This document shows, piece by piece, positions 17,929-26,632 of a DNA stretch of 64,000 bases. The notes beneath the pieces are model-generated. The model searched no databases, was not told the origin of the DNA, and worked only from the letters and a program-made list of their open reading frames with translations. Source of the DNA: CAYFZO01 sp965211995 (GTDB taxonomy: Bacteria > Pseudomonadota > Gammaproteobacteria > Poriferisulfidales > Oxydemutatoraceae); contig OZ243040.1 in the NCBI GenBank assembly GCA_965211995.1, forward strand, positions 1,550,001 through 1,614,000. Direction: 5' to 3'. Every line of letters begins with the position of its first letter. Positions within the stretch are counted from its first letter, which is position 1. The position numbers and the translations under genes are program-made.

Positions 17929-18891
17929 TTACTTCTTTGTTTCATAATTCTCTAAAACTAGTTGAGCAAAGTGCTCTCCATCAATAAGCACAATATTTTT
18001 CCCGGTCGAGTCGTAATAATCGTCAGCTTTTTTTATGGCTTCTTCTGAAATTTTCCCTGACGTAATTACCATTCCAAGTTGGGTGTCTTCGTGTTTCATG
18101 CCTCGAATTAACTGCTCTACAACTTCTGCGCCGGCTGGTGAATCAGGTTGCCAATACTTTGCTTGAACGGCGACCTTCTGCTCAAACATACCTGCAACCG
18201 TAAAGTCTGCAATCACATCAGCCCCTTTATCTTTGCAGCGGGCCACGACCTTAGATTCCTCGGCTCCCATATTTAGCAGCACCCTTTCAATAAGGCGCTC
18301 AAATTCATCAGGATTCATTCTGCCTGTTCTAATCTCTTCAAGCGTTTGCGAAATTAACTTTTGCTTAAGGTCACTTTCAAATGTGGGCTCATCTCCGGTC
18401 TTGGCAATGTTTAAGCAATCCTTAATTTGATCAATTAAGCGAGTGGCATCCGCACTGGTGCCTCGTATTTTCATCCGTGCAACCAGTGCAGATTTAGCGA
18501 ATTTTCTTTCGATCGGCTTCTTTTCATTTAGCCACTTTACCGGTCTGCGGTAAGCCGAATCATCATCTTTCTTTTCAGGCAAGTATGTTGCCGAACCTAT
18601 GACTTCAGCGACATAAAACTTTGACCCGCTATGAGGAACGACGACTAAATCCCCTACACCCATGTCACGTATAAAGCGCCACATATGTCCAGCTGCGCTG
18701 CCTGCTTTTCGAAAATCTGGGTCATCTGGATGATATTTTTTATGGATGATCTCTCTAAACTCCATCCATTTTAGACCCTTATCTAAGAGCCCTTCCGCAT
18801 CAGCCCAACCGATAATTAATTGGTTTGATTCAAGCGCTTCTTGAACGCAATCTTTCCCGCTTGGAGATATTCTAAGAATGAATGCTTTCAT
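17929..18891 (-). CDS. Mrr-like restriction endonuclease with N-terminal reader-like domain
   Basis: 320 residues. The C-terminal ~130 residues look like an Mrr-type PD-(D/E)xK nuclease: PDEFERLIERVLLNMG, then the catalytic-type GADVIADF and VAVQAKYW (D...QxK), followed by EVVEQLIRGMKHEDTQLGMVITSG. The N-terminal ~130 residues contain GHMWRFIRDMGVGDLVVVP and KFYVAEVIGSATY, reminiscent of PUA/EVE-like folds that read modified bases; this part is inference. Base composition is AT-rich, unlike the flanks. It ends 27 bases upstream of nothing recognisable and is preceded on the same strand by the Nmad3-like gene, suggesting a two-gene modification-dependent restriction unit. Confidence 0.8.
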   Translation of the reverse strand: MKAFILRISPSGKDCVQEALESNQLIIGWADAEGLLDKGLKWMEFREIIHKKYHPDDPDFRKAGSAAGHMWRFIRDMGVGDLVVVPHSGSKFYVAEVIGSATYLPEKKDDDSAYRRPVKWLNEKKPIERKFAKSALVARMKIRGTSADATRLIDQIKDCLNIAKTGDEPTFESDLKQKLISQTLEEIRTGRMNPDEFERLIERVLLNMGAEESKVVARCKDKGADVIADFTVAGMFEQKVAVQAKYWQPDSPAGAEVVEQLIRGMKHEDTQLGMVITSGKISEEAIKKADDYYDSTGKNIVLIDGEHFAQLVLENYETKK

Positions 18892-18918
18892 TTTCCAAGT
18901 CCCTTGGTTAAGTTGAAT

Positions 18919-19788
18919 TCAGGCGAATAGCTTTTTCAGCCATGTAAAAACGCCGGGATAATGTTGCAAATCCAGCACGAACTCCTGACCGATTTTTGCA
19001 GAGTCCAGAAGCGTAAATTTATTGCCTTTGACTTTCTTCCAGTTCGTCATTCTTTTGTTATAACTTAAAGCAAGTTCCTCGCTTTTTGGATAAAAACAGA
19101 TCGGCAGTTCCCAAACTGATTTGTTGTTTTGGGTCATATCAGTCAGAATCTGTATCGGCTTAACCTTATTAAAAACACCATAGCCCGCTTGATTGGAATT
19201 GATTTTAGAGGGTAAGGCTCGACTGCCCACATAAACGGTGTTTTTCTTGTTGTCTATGCCGCACAAATGGGGATGATGTTTGAGCCATGGATATTTTTTA
19301 AGAACGTCTTTCTCTTTGCCATATATCGGGATTACTTCTTCAACGAACAGCCATCCGTATATTGCGTGCATATTTATCGAATCCCGCTTGAACTTCCAAG
19401 TTCCCCCGTGTTTCTCTATTTCTCTGAACCAGCCGAAGTAAATAAACAGATCCCCCACCCCGACACCGGCATTTTCCAAATGCCCTTGGGCGGCACCCAC
19501 TTGTCCGAATGCCCCTTTCCAACCTTTCGGTCTATTCGCAAGGAGTCGCCGGTCTATGTCGGGATCGAGATGAACATATTTCGAAACCCCAGATTTCTTC
19601 TTTCCTGTCAGGCTTTGAACAATATCAACTATGTCATAACCTTTTACATTCAGATCATTTAATCTCGTCGGTGAACGTGAGGCTGGAATCGGCAGAGAAA
19701 CCATTCCCCCATCTGGAAGTATCGGACTTGGTATTCCCCCATTGGAAGAATCGAATCCTTTTCTGCTTAGAATGATTTTCATCTGCAC
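18919..19788 (-). CDS. Nmad3-like nucleotide-modification-associated protein
   Basis: 289 residues (287 from the second Met). The N-terminus KIILSRKGFDSSNGGIPSP with MVSLPIP resembles the Nmad3 domain (nucleotide modification associated domain 3), described from genomic neighbourhoods of DNA-modification and restriction genes; biochemical function is not established. The middle has DLFIYFGWFREIEK and HPHLCG, and the C-terminus DSAKIGQEFVLDLQHYPG. It lies 27 bases upstream of the Mrr-like nuclease on the same strand, so co-transcription is likely. Low GC matches the nuclease and contrasts with the core genome, consistent with transfer. Confidence 0.7.
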   Translation of the reverse strand: MQMKIILSRKGFDSSNGGIPSPILPDGGMVSLPIPASRSPTRLNDLNVKGYDIVDIVQSLTGKKKSGVSKYVHLDPDIDRRLLANRPKGWKGAFGQVGAAQGHLENAGVGVGDLFIYFGWFREIEKHGGTWKFKRDSINMHAIYGWLFVEEVIPIYGKEKDVLKKYPWLKHHPHLCGIDNKKNTVYVGSRALPSKINSNQAGYGVFNKVKPIQILTDMTQNNKSVWELPICFYPKSEELALSYNKRMTNWKKVKGNKFTLLDSAKIGQEFVLDLQHYPGVFTWLKKLFA

Positions 19789-19849
19789 TTGCCGAGCGTT
19801 TTACACTTTATGCGCGTCCCTTTAGAGGGCTGGCATCTTTCAGATGGTT

Positions 19850-20060
19850 TTAGACGCTCACCTCTTCTACATCTGCTGCAAACTTTAGAGGGGGGCATTT
19901 TTTAGCCCGTTTTAGAATTTCTAAAACTTCTTCATAAACCTTCTTACGTTCAGGTTGTCGTTCAAGTTGTGAGGAGGATATCTTTATACGCCGTTTGCCA
20001 TTTCCTCCGTACATATACTCATGTAGTTTTGGGGCGATTTTTTTAACAAAATCTCCTTTC
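19850..20060 (-). pseudogene. C-terminal fragment of an unknown island gene
   Basis: About 67 codons ending ADVEEVSV with KRRIKISSSQLERQPERK look protein-like and AT-rich, but upstream of about 20060 this frame runs antisense into the WYL regulator. I read it as the surviving 3' end of a gene cut off at the island boundary. No confident start codon lies in the AT-rich part (one ATG in EYMYGG). The parent family is not recognised. Confidence 0.45.
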
Positions 20061-21104
20061 TCTACCGTTCGCTGCCTCAGAACCTTGTGCCACCTGCCGA
20101 AACATCCGAACGGCATCGCGGTCAGGGAGTTGCGCCGGAGATTGCGCAACGACAGATTCGAGATCAGCATCCGCACCCTGCAACGCGACCTGCGCGATTT
20201 GTCCGTCGCTTTTCCCATCACCGCCGAGGAGCAGGGGCGCCGCCTGGTTTGGTGCTGGTCTCGCGACGCCACGCTTTTTTCGATCCCGTCCATGGACGCC
20301 TACACCGCGCTGACTTTTATGCTGGCCGAGTCACATCTGGCCGAGTTGTTTCCCGCAAGCATCGGCTCGGGCCTTAAGCCGTACTTCGATGCGGCGCGGA
20401 AGGTTCTGAAGAAAAGCGGGAGAGGCCATCTGAGCGAGTGGAAAAGGAAAGTCAGAGTTATTCCGCGCAGCCAGTCGCTGATGCCGGCACGCATACGCCC
20501 GCGGGTGAACCACGCGGTACACGACGCGCTGCTGCGGGACAAGCGGCTGCACGTCCGGTACCGGGCACGCGACGCATCGCAGGACGACGAGTGGGAAATC
20601 AACCCTCTTGCGCTCGTGCATCGCCACGGGGTGAGTTACCTGGTTTGCACTTCAGAAAAAGATCGCAACGTCAGGCAACTGGCATTGCACCGTTTTCGCA
20701 CAGCCAGGGTGCTGGACAAAGCGATTGTAAAACCGATCGGAGTTGATCTGAGCGAGTTTTGGCAATCAAAGCCGTTCGATTATCCCACCGGCGGCAAAAT
20801 TGATTTGGACGTGTTGTTTGACGCCGGGGTTGCGAAACACTTGCGGGAAACCCCGCTCGGCCCGGCAGCCGCCAGCCGCCAGCCGGTTGCGAAACACTTG
20901 CGGGAAACCCCGCTCGGCCCGGGGCAGAGTTTGTGCAAGCATCCCGGCGGACGAACGAGATTAAGGATCAATATCGAAAGCACTTCTCAACTGCGCTGGT
21001 GGTTGTTGGGTTTCGGCAATTACGCCGAGGTCGTCGGCCCCAGGGAACTGAGAGCCGAGTTCACGCGGATAGCACGGGGCCTCGGCGAGATGTATTCGCT
21101 GTAA
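19995..21104 (+). CDS. WYL-domain transcriptional regulator, N-terminus disturbed
   Basis: Helix-turn-helix plus WYL regulator of the DeoR-like group that senses ligands through the WYL fold. The HTH (GIAVRELRRRL, ISIRTLQRDLRDLS) lies near residues 38-70, the WYL core follows (LHVRYRARDASQDDEWEINPLALVHRHGVSYLV), and the C-terminal WCX-type extension ends LRWWLLGFGNYAEVVGP. The first ~25 residues are encoded by the AT-rich island DNA and do not look native; an in-frame TTG at 20085 may be the working start. A 57-base in-frame duplication inserts a second VAKHLRETPLGP in the C-terminal region. Function may be impaired. Confidence 0.75.
   Translation: MPFPPYIYSCSFGAIFLTKSPFSTVRCLRTLCHLPKHPNGIAVRELRRRLRNDRFEISIRTLQRDLRDLSVAFPITAEEQGRRLVWCWSRDATLFSIPSMDAYTALTFMLAESHLAELFPASIGSGLKPYFDAARKVLKKSGRGHLSEWKRKVRVIPRSQSLMPARIRPRVNHAVHDALLRDKRLHVRYRARDASQDDEWEINPLALVHRHGVSYLVCTSEKDRNVRQLALHRFRTARVLDKAIVKPIGVDLSEFWQSKPFDYPTGGKIDLDVLFDAGVAKHLRETPLGPAAASRQPVAKHLRETPLGPGQSLCKHPGGRTRLRINIESTSQLRWWLLGFGNYAEVVGPRELRAEFTRIARGLGEMYSL
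20829..20923 (+). repeat. In-frame 57-bp partial duplication inside the WYL gene
   Basis: GTTGCGAAACACTTGCGGGA and the following CCCGCTCGGCCCGG at 20829 recur at 20886, a 57-base offset (19 codons), separated by GCCAGCCGCCAGCC. Confidence 0.85.
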
Positions 21105-21115
21105 GCAAGGTGCTC

Positions 21116-23890
21116 TCACCCCGTCCAGCCAAGTCCCGCCGCCACGCAGTTAATTGACAACAGCAGCGCGACCAGTTTTTCCTGATGGCTGCTCTCATCG
21201 GTCACGTCCATGCCGCGCAACTCGGAGATCAAGCGCACCTGTTCAAACCCGGCTTGATCCACCATCGGCAGGCGTCTTTCGAGGCGGCGCCCGAAGCGCG
21301 GGAATCTCTCGCACAGGTGTTTTTTGCCGGTAATGCTGAGCAGCATTTCCGCGCTCAGGCGGTACTCGTCCTTGATCAGGCCGAAGATCTTGTCGCGCAC
21401 GCCGGTGTCGGGCACCATCTCCGCGTAAGCGGCGGCGATATCAAGATTGACCTGCGGCAGGTTCTTTTCGACTTCGTTGGCGATCAGGCGAAACAAAGGG
21501 CAGTCCCGCAGCATCGTGCGCAGCAACGCAAGCGCGCCTTCATGTTCCGACACCAAGGTCCGCACCGCGGAACCGAAGCCGAACCAGCCGGGCACCATCA
21601 TTCGGTTCTGCGACCACGCGAACACCCAGGGGATCGCGCGCAGGTCGTCGAGCGTGCCGGCGCCAAAGCGCTGTGCCGGGCGCGACCCGATCTTCAGCAG
21701 CGCCAACTCCCCGACCGGACTCGCCGCCTGATAGAACATAAGCAGTCCTTTCTGATCAGCCAATCGGCGGTAGGCCGCGAACGAAGCGGCGGACAAGGTT
21801 TCCATCGCCGCATCGAATTCGCTGTTGCGCGTCAGCCGCCGGTCAACGCCGGACAGCAGGCTGTGTTCAAGCGCCGACGCGCACAGCATTTCCAGTTGAT
21901 GCTCGGCGGTGCCCAGGTTCGCGAACTTTGCAGACACCACTTCGCCCTGTTCGGTCACCCGCATTCTGCCGTTGACCGTGAACGGCGGCTGCGCGGCAAT
22001 TGCGTCCTCGATCGGGGCGCCGCCGCGGCTGCTCGAACCGCCGCGCCCGTGGAAAAAAGACACCGCGACGCCGTGCTCACGGCCGACGGCGTGCAGCCGT
22101 TGCTGCGCCTTGCCGGTCTCCCAGTTCGAGCAGACGAAGCCGCCGTCCTTGTTGGAGTCCGAATACCCGACCATGATCTCCTGCACGCCGCCGAGCGAGT
22201 CAAGCGTGCGGCGCACGGCGTCCGCCGTCAGGATTTCCGCAAGAATGTCCGGCCCCTTGCGCAGATCGTTGATGGTTTCGAGCAGCGGCACCACCGCGAT
22301 GCGGCACGCGCCGGCGTTGAATAATCCGGCGAACTTCGCGAGCAGATAGACGTTCAAAACGTCCGCGCCTGAGCGCGTCATGCTCAGGATGAAACTGTTG
22401 AACGCGGATTTGTCGAGACGGCCACCGACTTCGGCGACGAGACGGAAGATCTTGAAAGTCTCGACGGTTTGCCCGGACAATTCAGTGTCCGGAGGCAGGC
22501 GCGGGCAGGGCGCGTCGAGCAGTTCCGCCACCCATTTCAGATAGTCGCCGCCGGCTTGCGGCGGGCGCAGTTCCGCCTTGGCCAAAATCTCCGTCAGGGC
22601 CTGATTGATGCGGGTCGAGTTTTCCCTGAGGTCGAGGCTTGCCGTTCTGAAACCGAAGGTCCGGGCGATGCGGATCAGGCGCAAGACGTAACGGCGGGCG
22701 AGGCCGTCGGCGGCCGCGTCGTTCAGACAGCGATACATGATTTCGAGGTCGTCCAGCAATGCTTCGGCGTCGCGGTAGCCACCGTCGCTTGCGGCGGCGG
22801 TGTTTTTGATTTTGGTGATAACGCAGCGCGCGTATTGGCGGAACAACTCTCCGGGGTTGCGCTTTTCCGTCGCGTCGCGTTCTCCGGAGGCGTCGAGCAA
22901 CTCGTTCAGGCGCCGCCGAAAATAGCCGGGGACATTGATCGCATGAGCGGCAATGCTCAAATGCCTGAGCAGCCCCCTCATTTCCGTTTCCAGGTTGGCG
23001 AGGCTGGTCGCACGGTACGTGAACAAAGCCTTGCGCGTGACGTCCGCGGTCACGAACGGGTTGCCGTCGCGGTCGCCGCCGATCCACGAACCGAAACGCA
23101 GCAGCGCCGCGGTTGTCGCGGGCGCCGCCTCGGGGTAATGGGCGGCGAGAGCATCGCAGAGTTGCTCGTGCACGGTGTTGACCGCTTCAAAGATGGATTC
23201 GTGAAAAAAATGGCAGCCCCACGCGATCTCGTCTTCGACCGACGGCTTCTCCAAGCGGATTTCCCCGGTCATCCACAGCAGGTCTATCTCGTCGCGCAGG
23301 CGCAGGATCAATTCGTTGCGCTCCCGCGGCGTCCAGCGCGCGAGTTCGAGTTCTTTCAGCCGCAGGTAGATGCGCCGGTGTATCTGCAAAACGGTGATGC
23401 GCTTGGCTTCGGTCGGATGCGCGGTGATGACCGGCTGTATCAGCGTATCGTTGAGCAGCGCTTGCACGGTGTCGGCGGTGAGTTCTTTTTCGCGCGCGGC
23501 GGCGAACAAACTCATGAACGTGCCATCGTTGCAATCGGCGCCGAGCGAAGTTTCAATCTCGCGGCGGCGGCGCACGGTCGCGTTCTGCTCGAGGATGTTC
23601 AGCAACTGAAACCAGATCCCGCGTGCCTGCAGCGTGTGCAGCAGGTCGAGGTCGCTGCGCGCGCGCATTTGCCTGCCGGTAAACAACTCTTCTATATGCG
23701 GCCGCCGGCGGCGGATAACGTCGAGCAGCAGTTCGTGAAACAGTTGCAGCGTGCGTTCAGCGTAGGCGATTGAACGCCGGCTGATCTCGGCACGGTCGCG
23801 CCCGCGGCGGGGTGCAACCGGTTCGAGGTAGCCGGGATGGTCGCAACGGCGGGTGGCTGTCATGAACTTGAGGCTCAACCGCAAAGACAA
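21116..23890 (-). CDS. ppc: Phosphoenolpyruvate carboxylase
   Basis: 924-residue enzyme that adds bicarbonate to PEP to give oxaloacetate. The catalytic signatures are present: VITAHPTEAKR near residue 155, GGDRDGNPFVT, GYSDSNKDGG and FFHGRGGSSSRGG, with AWSQNRMMVPGWFG further on. The C-terminus ends in TG as in the family (usually NTG). It is the last cistron of a run hprA-like, mtkB, mtkA, mcl, sga on the same strand, which makes the serine-cycle role (CO2 fixation) likely, as opposed to purely anaplerotic. Additional copies of its first ~60 codons lie upstream. ATG 23890 is one possible start; a second Met follows ten codons on (MTATRRCDHPG). Confidence 0.96.
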   Translation of the reverse strand: MSLRLSLKFMTATRRCDHPGYLEPVAPRRGRDRAEISRRSIAYAERTLQLFHELLLDVIRRRRPHIEELFTGRQMRARSDLDLLHTLQARGIWFQLLNILEQNATVRRRREIETSLGADCNDGTFMSLFAAAREKELTADTVQALLNDTLIQPVITAHPTEAKRITVLQIHRRIYLRLKELELARWTPRERNELILRLRDEIDLLWMTGEIRLEKPSVEDEIAWGCHFFHESIFEAVNTVHEQLCDALAAHYPEAAPATTAALLRFGSWIGGDRDGNPFVTADVTRKALFTYRATSLANLETEMRGLLRHLSIAAHAINVPGYFRRRLNELLDASGERDATEKRNPGELFRQYARCVITKIKNTAAASDGGYRDAEALLDDLEIMYRCLNDAAADGLARRYVLRLIRIARTFGFRTASLDLRENSTRINQALTEILAKAELRPPQAGGDYLKWVAELLDAPCPRLPPDTELSGQTVETFKIFRLVAEVGGRLDKSAFNSFILSMTRSGADVLNVYLLAKFAGLFNAGACRIAVVPLLETINDLRKGPDILAEILTADAVRRTLDSLGGVQEIMVGYSDSNKDGGFVCSNWETGKAQQRLHAVGREHGVAVSFFHGRGGSSSRGGAPIEDAIAAQPPFTVNGRMRVTEQGEVVSAKFANLGTAEHQLEMLCASALEHSLLSGVDRRLTRNSEFDAAMETLSAASFAAYRRLADQKGLLMFYQAASPVGELALLKIGSRPAQRFGAGTLDDLRAIPWVFAWSQNRMMVPGWFGFGSAVRTLVSEHEGALALLRTMLRDCPLFRLIANEVEKNLPQVNLDIAAAYAEMVPDTGVRDKIFGLIKDEYRLSAEMLLSITGKKHLCERFPRFGRRLERRLPMVDQAGFEQVRLISELRGMDVTDESSHQEKLVALLLSINCVAAGLGWTG

Positions 23891-24625
23891 ACCCGCCGAC
23901 GCCGCGGATTCCCGACGACGACACGGGCGGGAATGACGACGCGGATGCCTGCGCGAAAGTCAAAAGACGTCATCACTGCGCCCCTTCGCTCGACGTCTGC
24001 GGAGGCAACAGCAGGCGGATGATATCGAGCAGCAGTGCGTGAAACAGTTGCAGCGTGCGTTCAGCGCAGGCGATTGAACGCCGGCTGATCCCGGCACGGT
24101 CGCGCCCGCGGCGGGGTGCAACCGGTTCGAGGTAGCCGGGATGGTCGCAGCGGCGGGTGGCTGTCATGAACTGGGGACTCAATTGCAAAGACAAACCCGC
24201 CGACGCCGCGGATTCCCGACGACGACGGCACGGGTGGGAATGACGACGCGGACGCCTGCGCGAAAGTCAAAAGACATTATCACTGCGTTCCTTTGACCGC
24301 CATCTGCGGAGGCAACAGCAGGCGGATGACATCGAGCAGCAGTGCGTGAAACAGTTGCAGCGTGCGTTCAGCACAGGCGATTGAACGCCGGCTGATCCCG
24401 GCACGGTCGCGCCCGCGGCGGGGTGCAACCGGTTCGAGGTAGCCGGGATGGTCGCAGCGGCGGGTGGCTGTCATGAACTGGGGACTCCATTGCAAAGACA
24501 AACCCGCCGACGCCGCGGATTCCCGACGACGACGATGCGGGCGGGAATGACGCCACGAACGCCTGCGCGAAAGTCAAAAGACATCATCACTGCGCCCCTT
24601 TGCTCGACGTCTGCGGGCACAACAG
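23700..24625. repeat. Three tandem copies of the ppc 5' region (304/307-bp period)
   Basis: The ppc start region (ATG 23890 on the minus strand) is repeated with ATGs at 24194 and 24501. Each extra copy keeps about 60 codons of PEPC N-terminus (MTATRRCDHPGYLEPVAP...) and then runs to a stop, giving two 73-codon ORFs at 23973-24194 and 24280-24501. The leader of each unit (AAAGTCAAAAGAC, then CATCACTGCG) also recurs, the last time near 24572-24600. Apart from these truncated copies the ppc-hprA gap holds no gene. Confidence 0.92.
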
Positions 24626-24683
24626 GCGTTGCATTTCGGATTTGAATTCGCCGGATGGGCGAAGCAGAGCGGTCGCGGCTTCC

Positions 24684-25658
24684 TCAGGCGACTCGGTCTC
24701 CGGGTTTTCCGCCGGCGAGATAGGTGCGGAGATTTTCGAGAACGCGCCGGCCCATCGCGATGCGCGTTTCAGACGACGCGCTGCCGAGATGCGGCAGCAG
24801 CACCGCGTTTTCGAGCATCAGAAAACCCTGGTCGAGGGCGGGCTCGCCTTCGTACACGTCGAGGCCGGCGCCCGCGATGCGATTGCGGCTGAGCGCTTCT
24901 ATCAGCGCCCGGTTATCTATGACGTCGCCGCGCGCGGTGTTGATCAGATACGCCCCCGGCTTCATCAGCGCCAGCCGCTCCCGGTTGATCAGGTGGTAAG
25001 TCTGCTTGCCGCCGGGGCAATGCAGTGAAACAAAATCGGCTTTCGGCAGCAGGTCTTCGAGCGAGTCGCAACGCTCGGCGTTGTACTTCTTCGTCACTTC
25101 GATGGGGACGTCAAACGGATCCGTGTAGATGATCTTCATGCCGAAACCGAAATGCGCCTTGTTCGAGACCGCTTGGGCGATGCGCCCGAAGCCGACCAGC
25201 CCCAGCGTTTTGCCGGTGACTTTGGTGCCGACCATATGCGTCGGGCGCCAGCCTTCCCACGCCTGCGCGCGCACGTGGCGTTCGCCTTCGCCGATGCGGC
25301 GCGCGACCGCGAGCATCAGCACCATCGCGATATCGGCGGTGCAGTCGGTCAGCACTTCGGGCGTGTTGGTGACGACCAGCCCCGCGGCTTTGGCCGCATC
25401 CAAATCTATGTGGTTGAAACCGACGCCGAAGTTGCCGAGAAACTTGCAGCGCATATCGGAGACGCCGAGCACCTCCGCGTCAAACGCGTCGGTCACGGTC
25501 GGCAACACGCAGTCGGCGCTGTGCAGCGCGTCTTTGAGTTCGTCTTTCGACAGCGGGCGGTCGGCTTCGTTAAGCCGGACGTCGCCGCACATTTGTTGCA
25601 GTTCTTCTTCGACGACGCCCGGCCAGCGCCGCGTAACGATGACTGTTTTGTCTTTCAT
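24684..25658 (-). CDS. hprA: Hydroxypyruvate/glyoxylate reductase (D-2-hydroxyacid dehydrogenase)
   Basis: 324-residue NAD(P)-dependent D-2-hydroxyacid dehydrogenase. In this cluster it most likely reduces hydroxypyruvate to D-glycerate in the serine cycle. Seen are FGVGFNHIDLDAAKAAG, the nucleotide-binding LGLVGFGRIAQAV near residue 150, LINTARGDVID with the catalytic Arg, the GLDVYEGEP block and the catalytic His in LLPHLGSAS. ATG 25658 (MKDKTVIVTRRWPG) is preferred over 25679. Family members also act on glyoxylate or other 2-ketoacids; context decides the call. Confidence 0.85.
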   Translation of the reverse strand: MKDKTVIVTRRWPGVVEEELQQMCGDVRLNEADRPLSKDELKDALHSADCVLPTVTDAFDAEVLGVSDMRCKFLGNFGVGFNHIDLDAAKAAGLVVTNTPEVLTDCTADIAMVLMLAVARRIGEGERHVRAQAWEGWRPTHMVGTKVTGKTLGLVGFGRIAQAVSNKAHFGFGMKIIYTDPFDVPIEVTKKYNAERCDSLEDLLPKADFVSLHCPGGKQTYHLINRERLALMKPGAYLINTARGDVIDNRALIEALSRNRIAGAGLDVYEGEPALDQGFLMLENAVLLPHLGSASSETRIAMGRRVLENLRTYLAGGKPGDRVA

Positions 25659-25739
25659 TTCAAAAATCCTTGAGGGCATGGTTCCCTTATTTTAACGGCG
25701 CCGGCGGAAACCGGGTGCCATGGGCCAAAATCGCGTTAT

Positions 25740-26627
25740 TCAACACCGGCTTAGCGCTTGTTCCATGGTGGCGCCCAGTTCCGACGGACTCGGCGCGAGG
25801 ATCGCACCGGCTTCCTGCAAAATCTTGACTTTCTCGGCGGCGCTTTCGCCCTTGCCCGACACGATCGCGCCGGCGTGGCCCATGCGCCGCCCTTTCGGCG
25901 CGGTCAGCCCCGCGATGTACGCGACCACCGGCTTGCTCATCCGCTCGCGAATGTAGTCGGCGGCTTCGGCCTCCTGCGGCCCGCCGATCTCGCCGATCAA
26001 CATCACCGCCTTGGTAGCGCTATCGGCCTCGAACAGTTCGAGGATGTCGCGGTGCGAACTGCCGTTGATCGGGTCGCCGCCGATGCCGACGCTGGTCGAG
26101 ATGCCGATGCCGGCGGCTTTCATCTGCGACGCGGCTTCGTAGCCGAGCGTGCCTGAGCGCGCGACTACGCCGACCTCGCCGGGCATATAGATGTGTCCGG
26201 GCATGATGCCGAGCAGCGCCTTGCCCGGGGTGATCGTGCCCGCGCAGTTGGGGCCGGTCAGGATCATCTTGTCTTTGCGCCGGTAGCGGCGCATGAAGCG
26301 CTTGACTTTCATCATGTCGAGCGTCGGGATGCCGTCGGTGATCGCAACGCAGTAACGGATGCCGGCGTCGGCGGCCTCCATGATCGAATCCGCCGCCGCC
26401 GCCGCGGGCACGAACACGATGCTGGTGTCGGCACCGGTCGCGGCGACGGCTTCCTTGACGGTGTTGAACACCGGCTTGTTGAGGTGCGCCTGCCCGCCCT
26501 TGACCGGCGTCACGCCGCCGACGACGTTGGTGCCGTATTCCATCATCTCTTTGGCGTGGAACGAGCCGATGCGCCCGGTAAAGCCCTGGATGATGACTTC
26601 GCTGTGCTCGTCTAGCAGGATGGACAC
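25740..26627 (-). CDS. mtkB: Malate-CoA ligase (malate thiokinase) alpha subunit
   Basis: 295-residue SucD-like subunit that binds CoA and carries the phosphohistidine. QGFTGRIGSFHAKEMMEYGTNVVGGV is the CoA-binding start, TGPNCAGTITPGK the central motif, and RMGHAGAIVSGKGESAAEK holds the active-site His. With mtkA it converts malate to malyl-CoA for malyl-CoA lyase. Succinyl-CoA synthetase alpha is the alternative by sequence alone; the adjacent mcl, sga and ppc genes favour malate thiokinase. It starts five bases after mtkA ends. Confidence 0.88.
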   Translation of the reverse strand: MSILLDEHSEVIIQGFTGRIGSFHAKEMMEYGTNVVGGVTPVKGGQAHLNKPVFNTVKEAVAATGADTSIVFVPAAAAADSIMEAADAGIRYCVAITDGIPTLDMMKVKRFMRRYRRKDKMILTGPNCAGTITPGKALLGIMPGHIYMPGEVGVVARSGTLGYEAASQMKAAGIGISTSVGIGGDPINGSSHRDILELFEADSATKAVMLIGEIGGPQEAEAADYIRERMSKPVVAYIAGLTAPKGRRMGHAGAIVSGKGESAAEKVKILQEAGAILAPSPSELGATMEQALSRC

Positions 26628-26632
26628 GGCGT

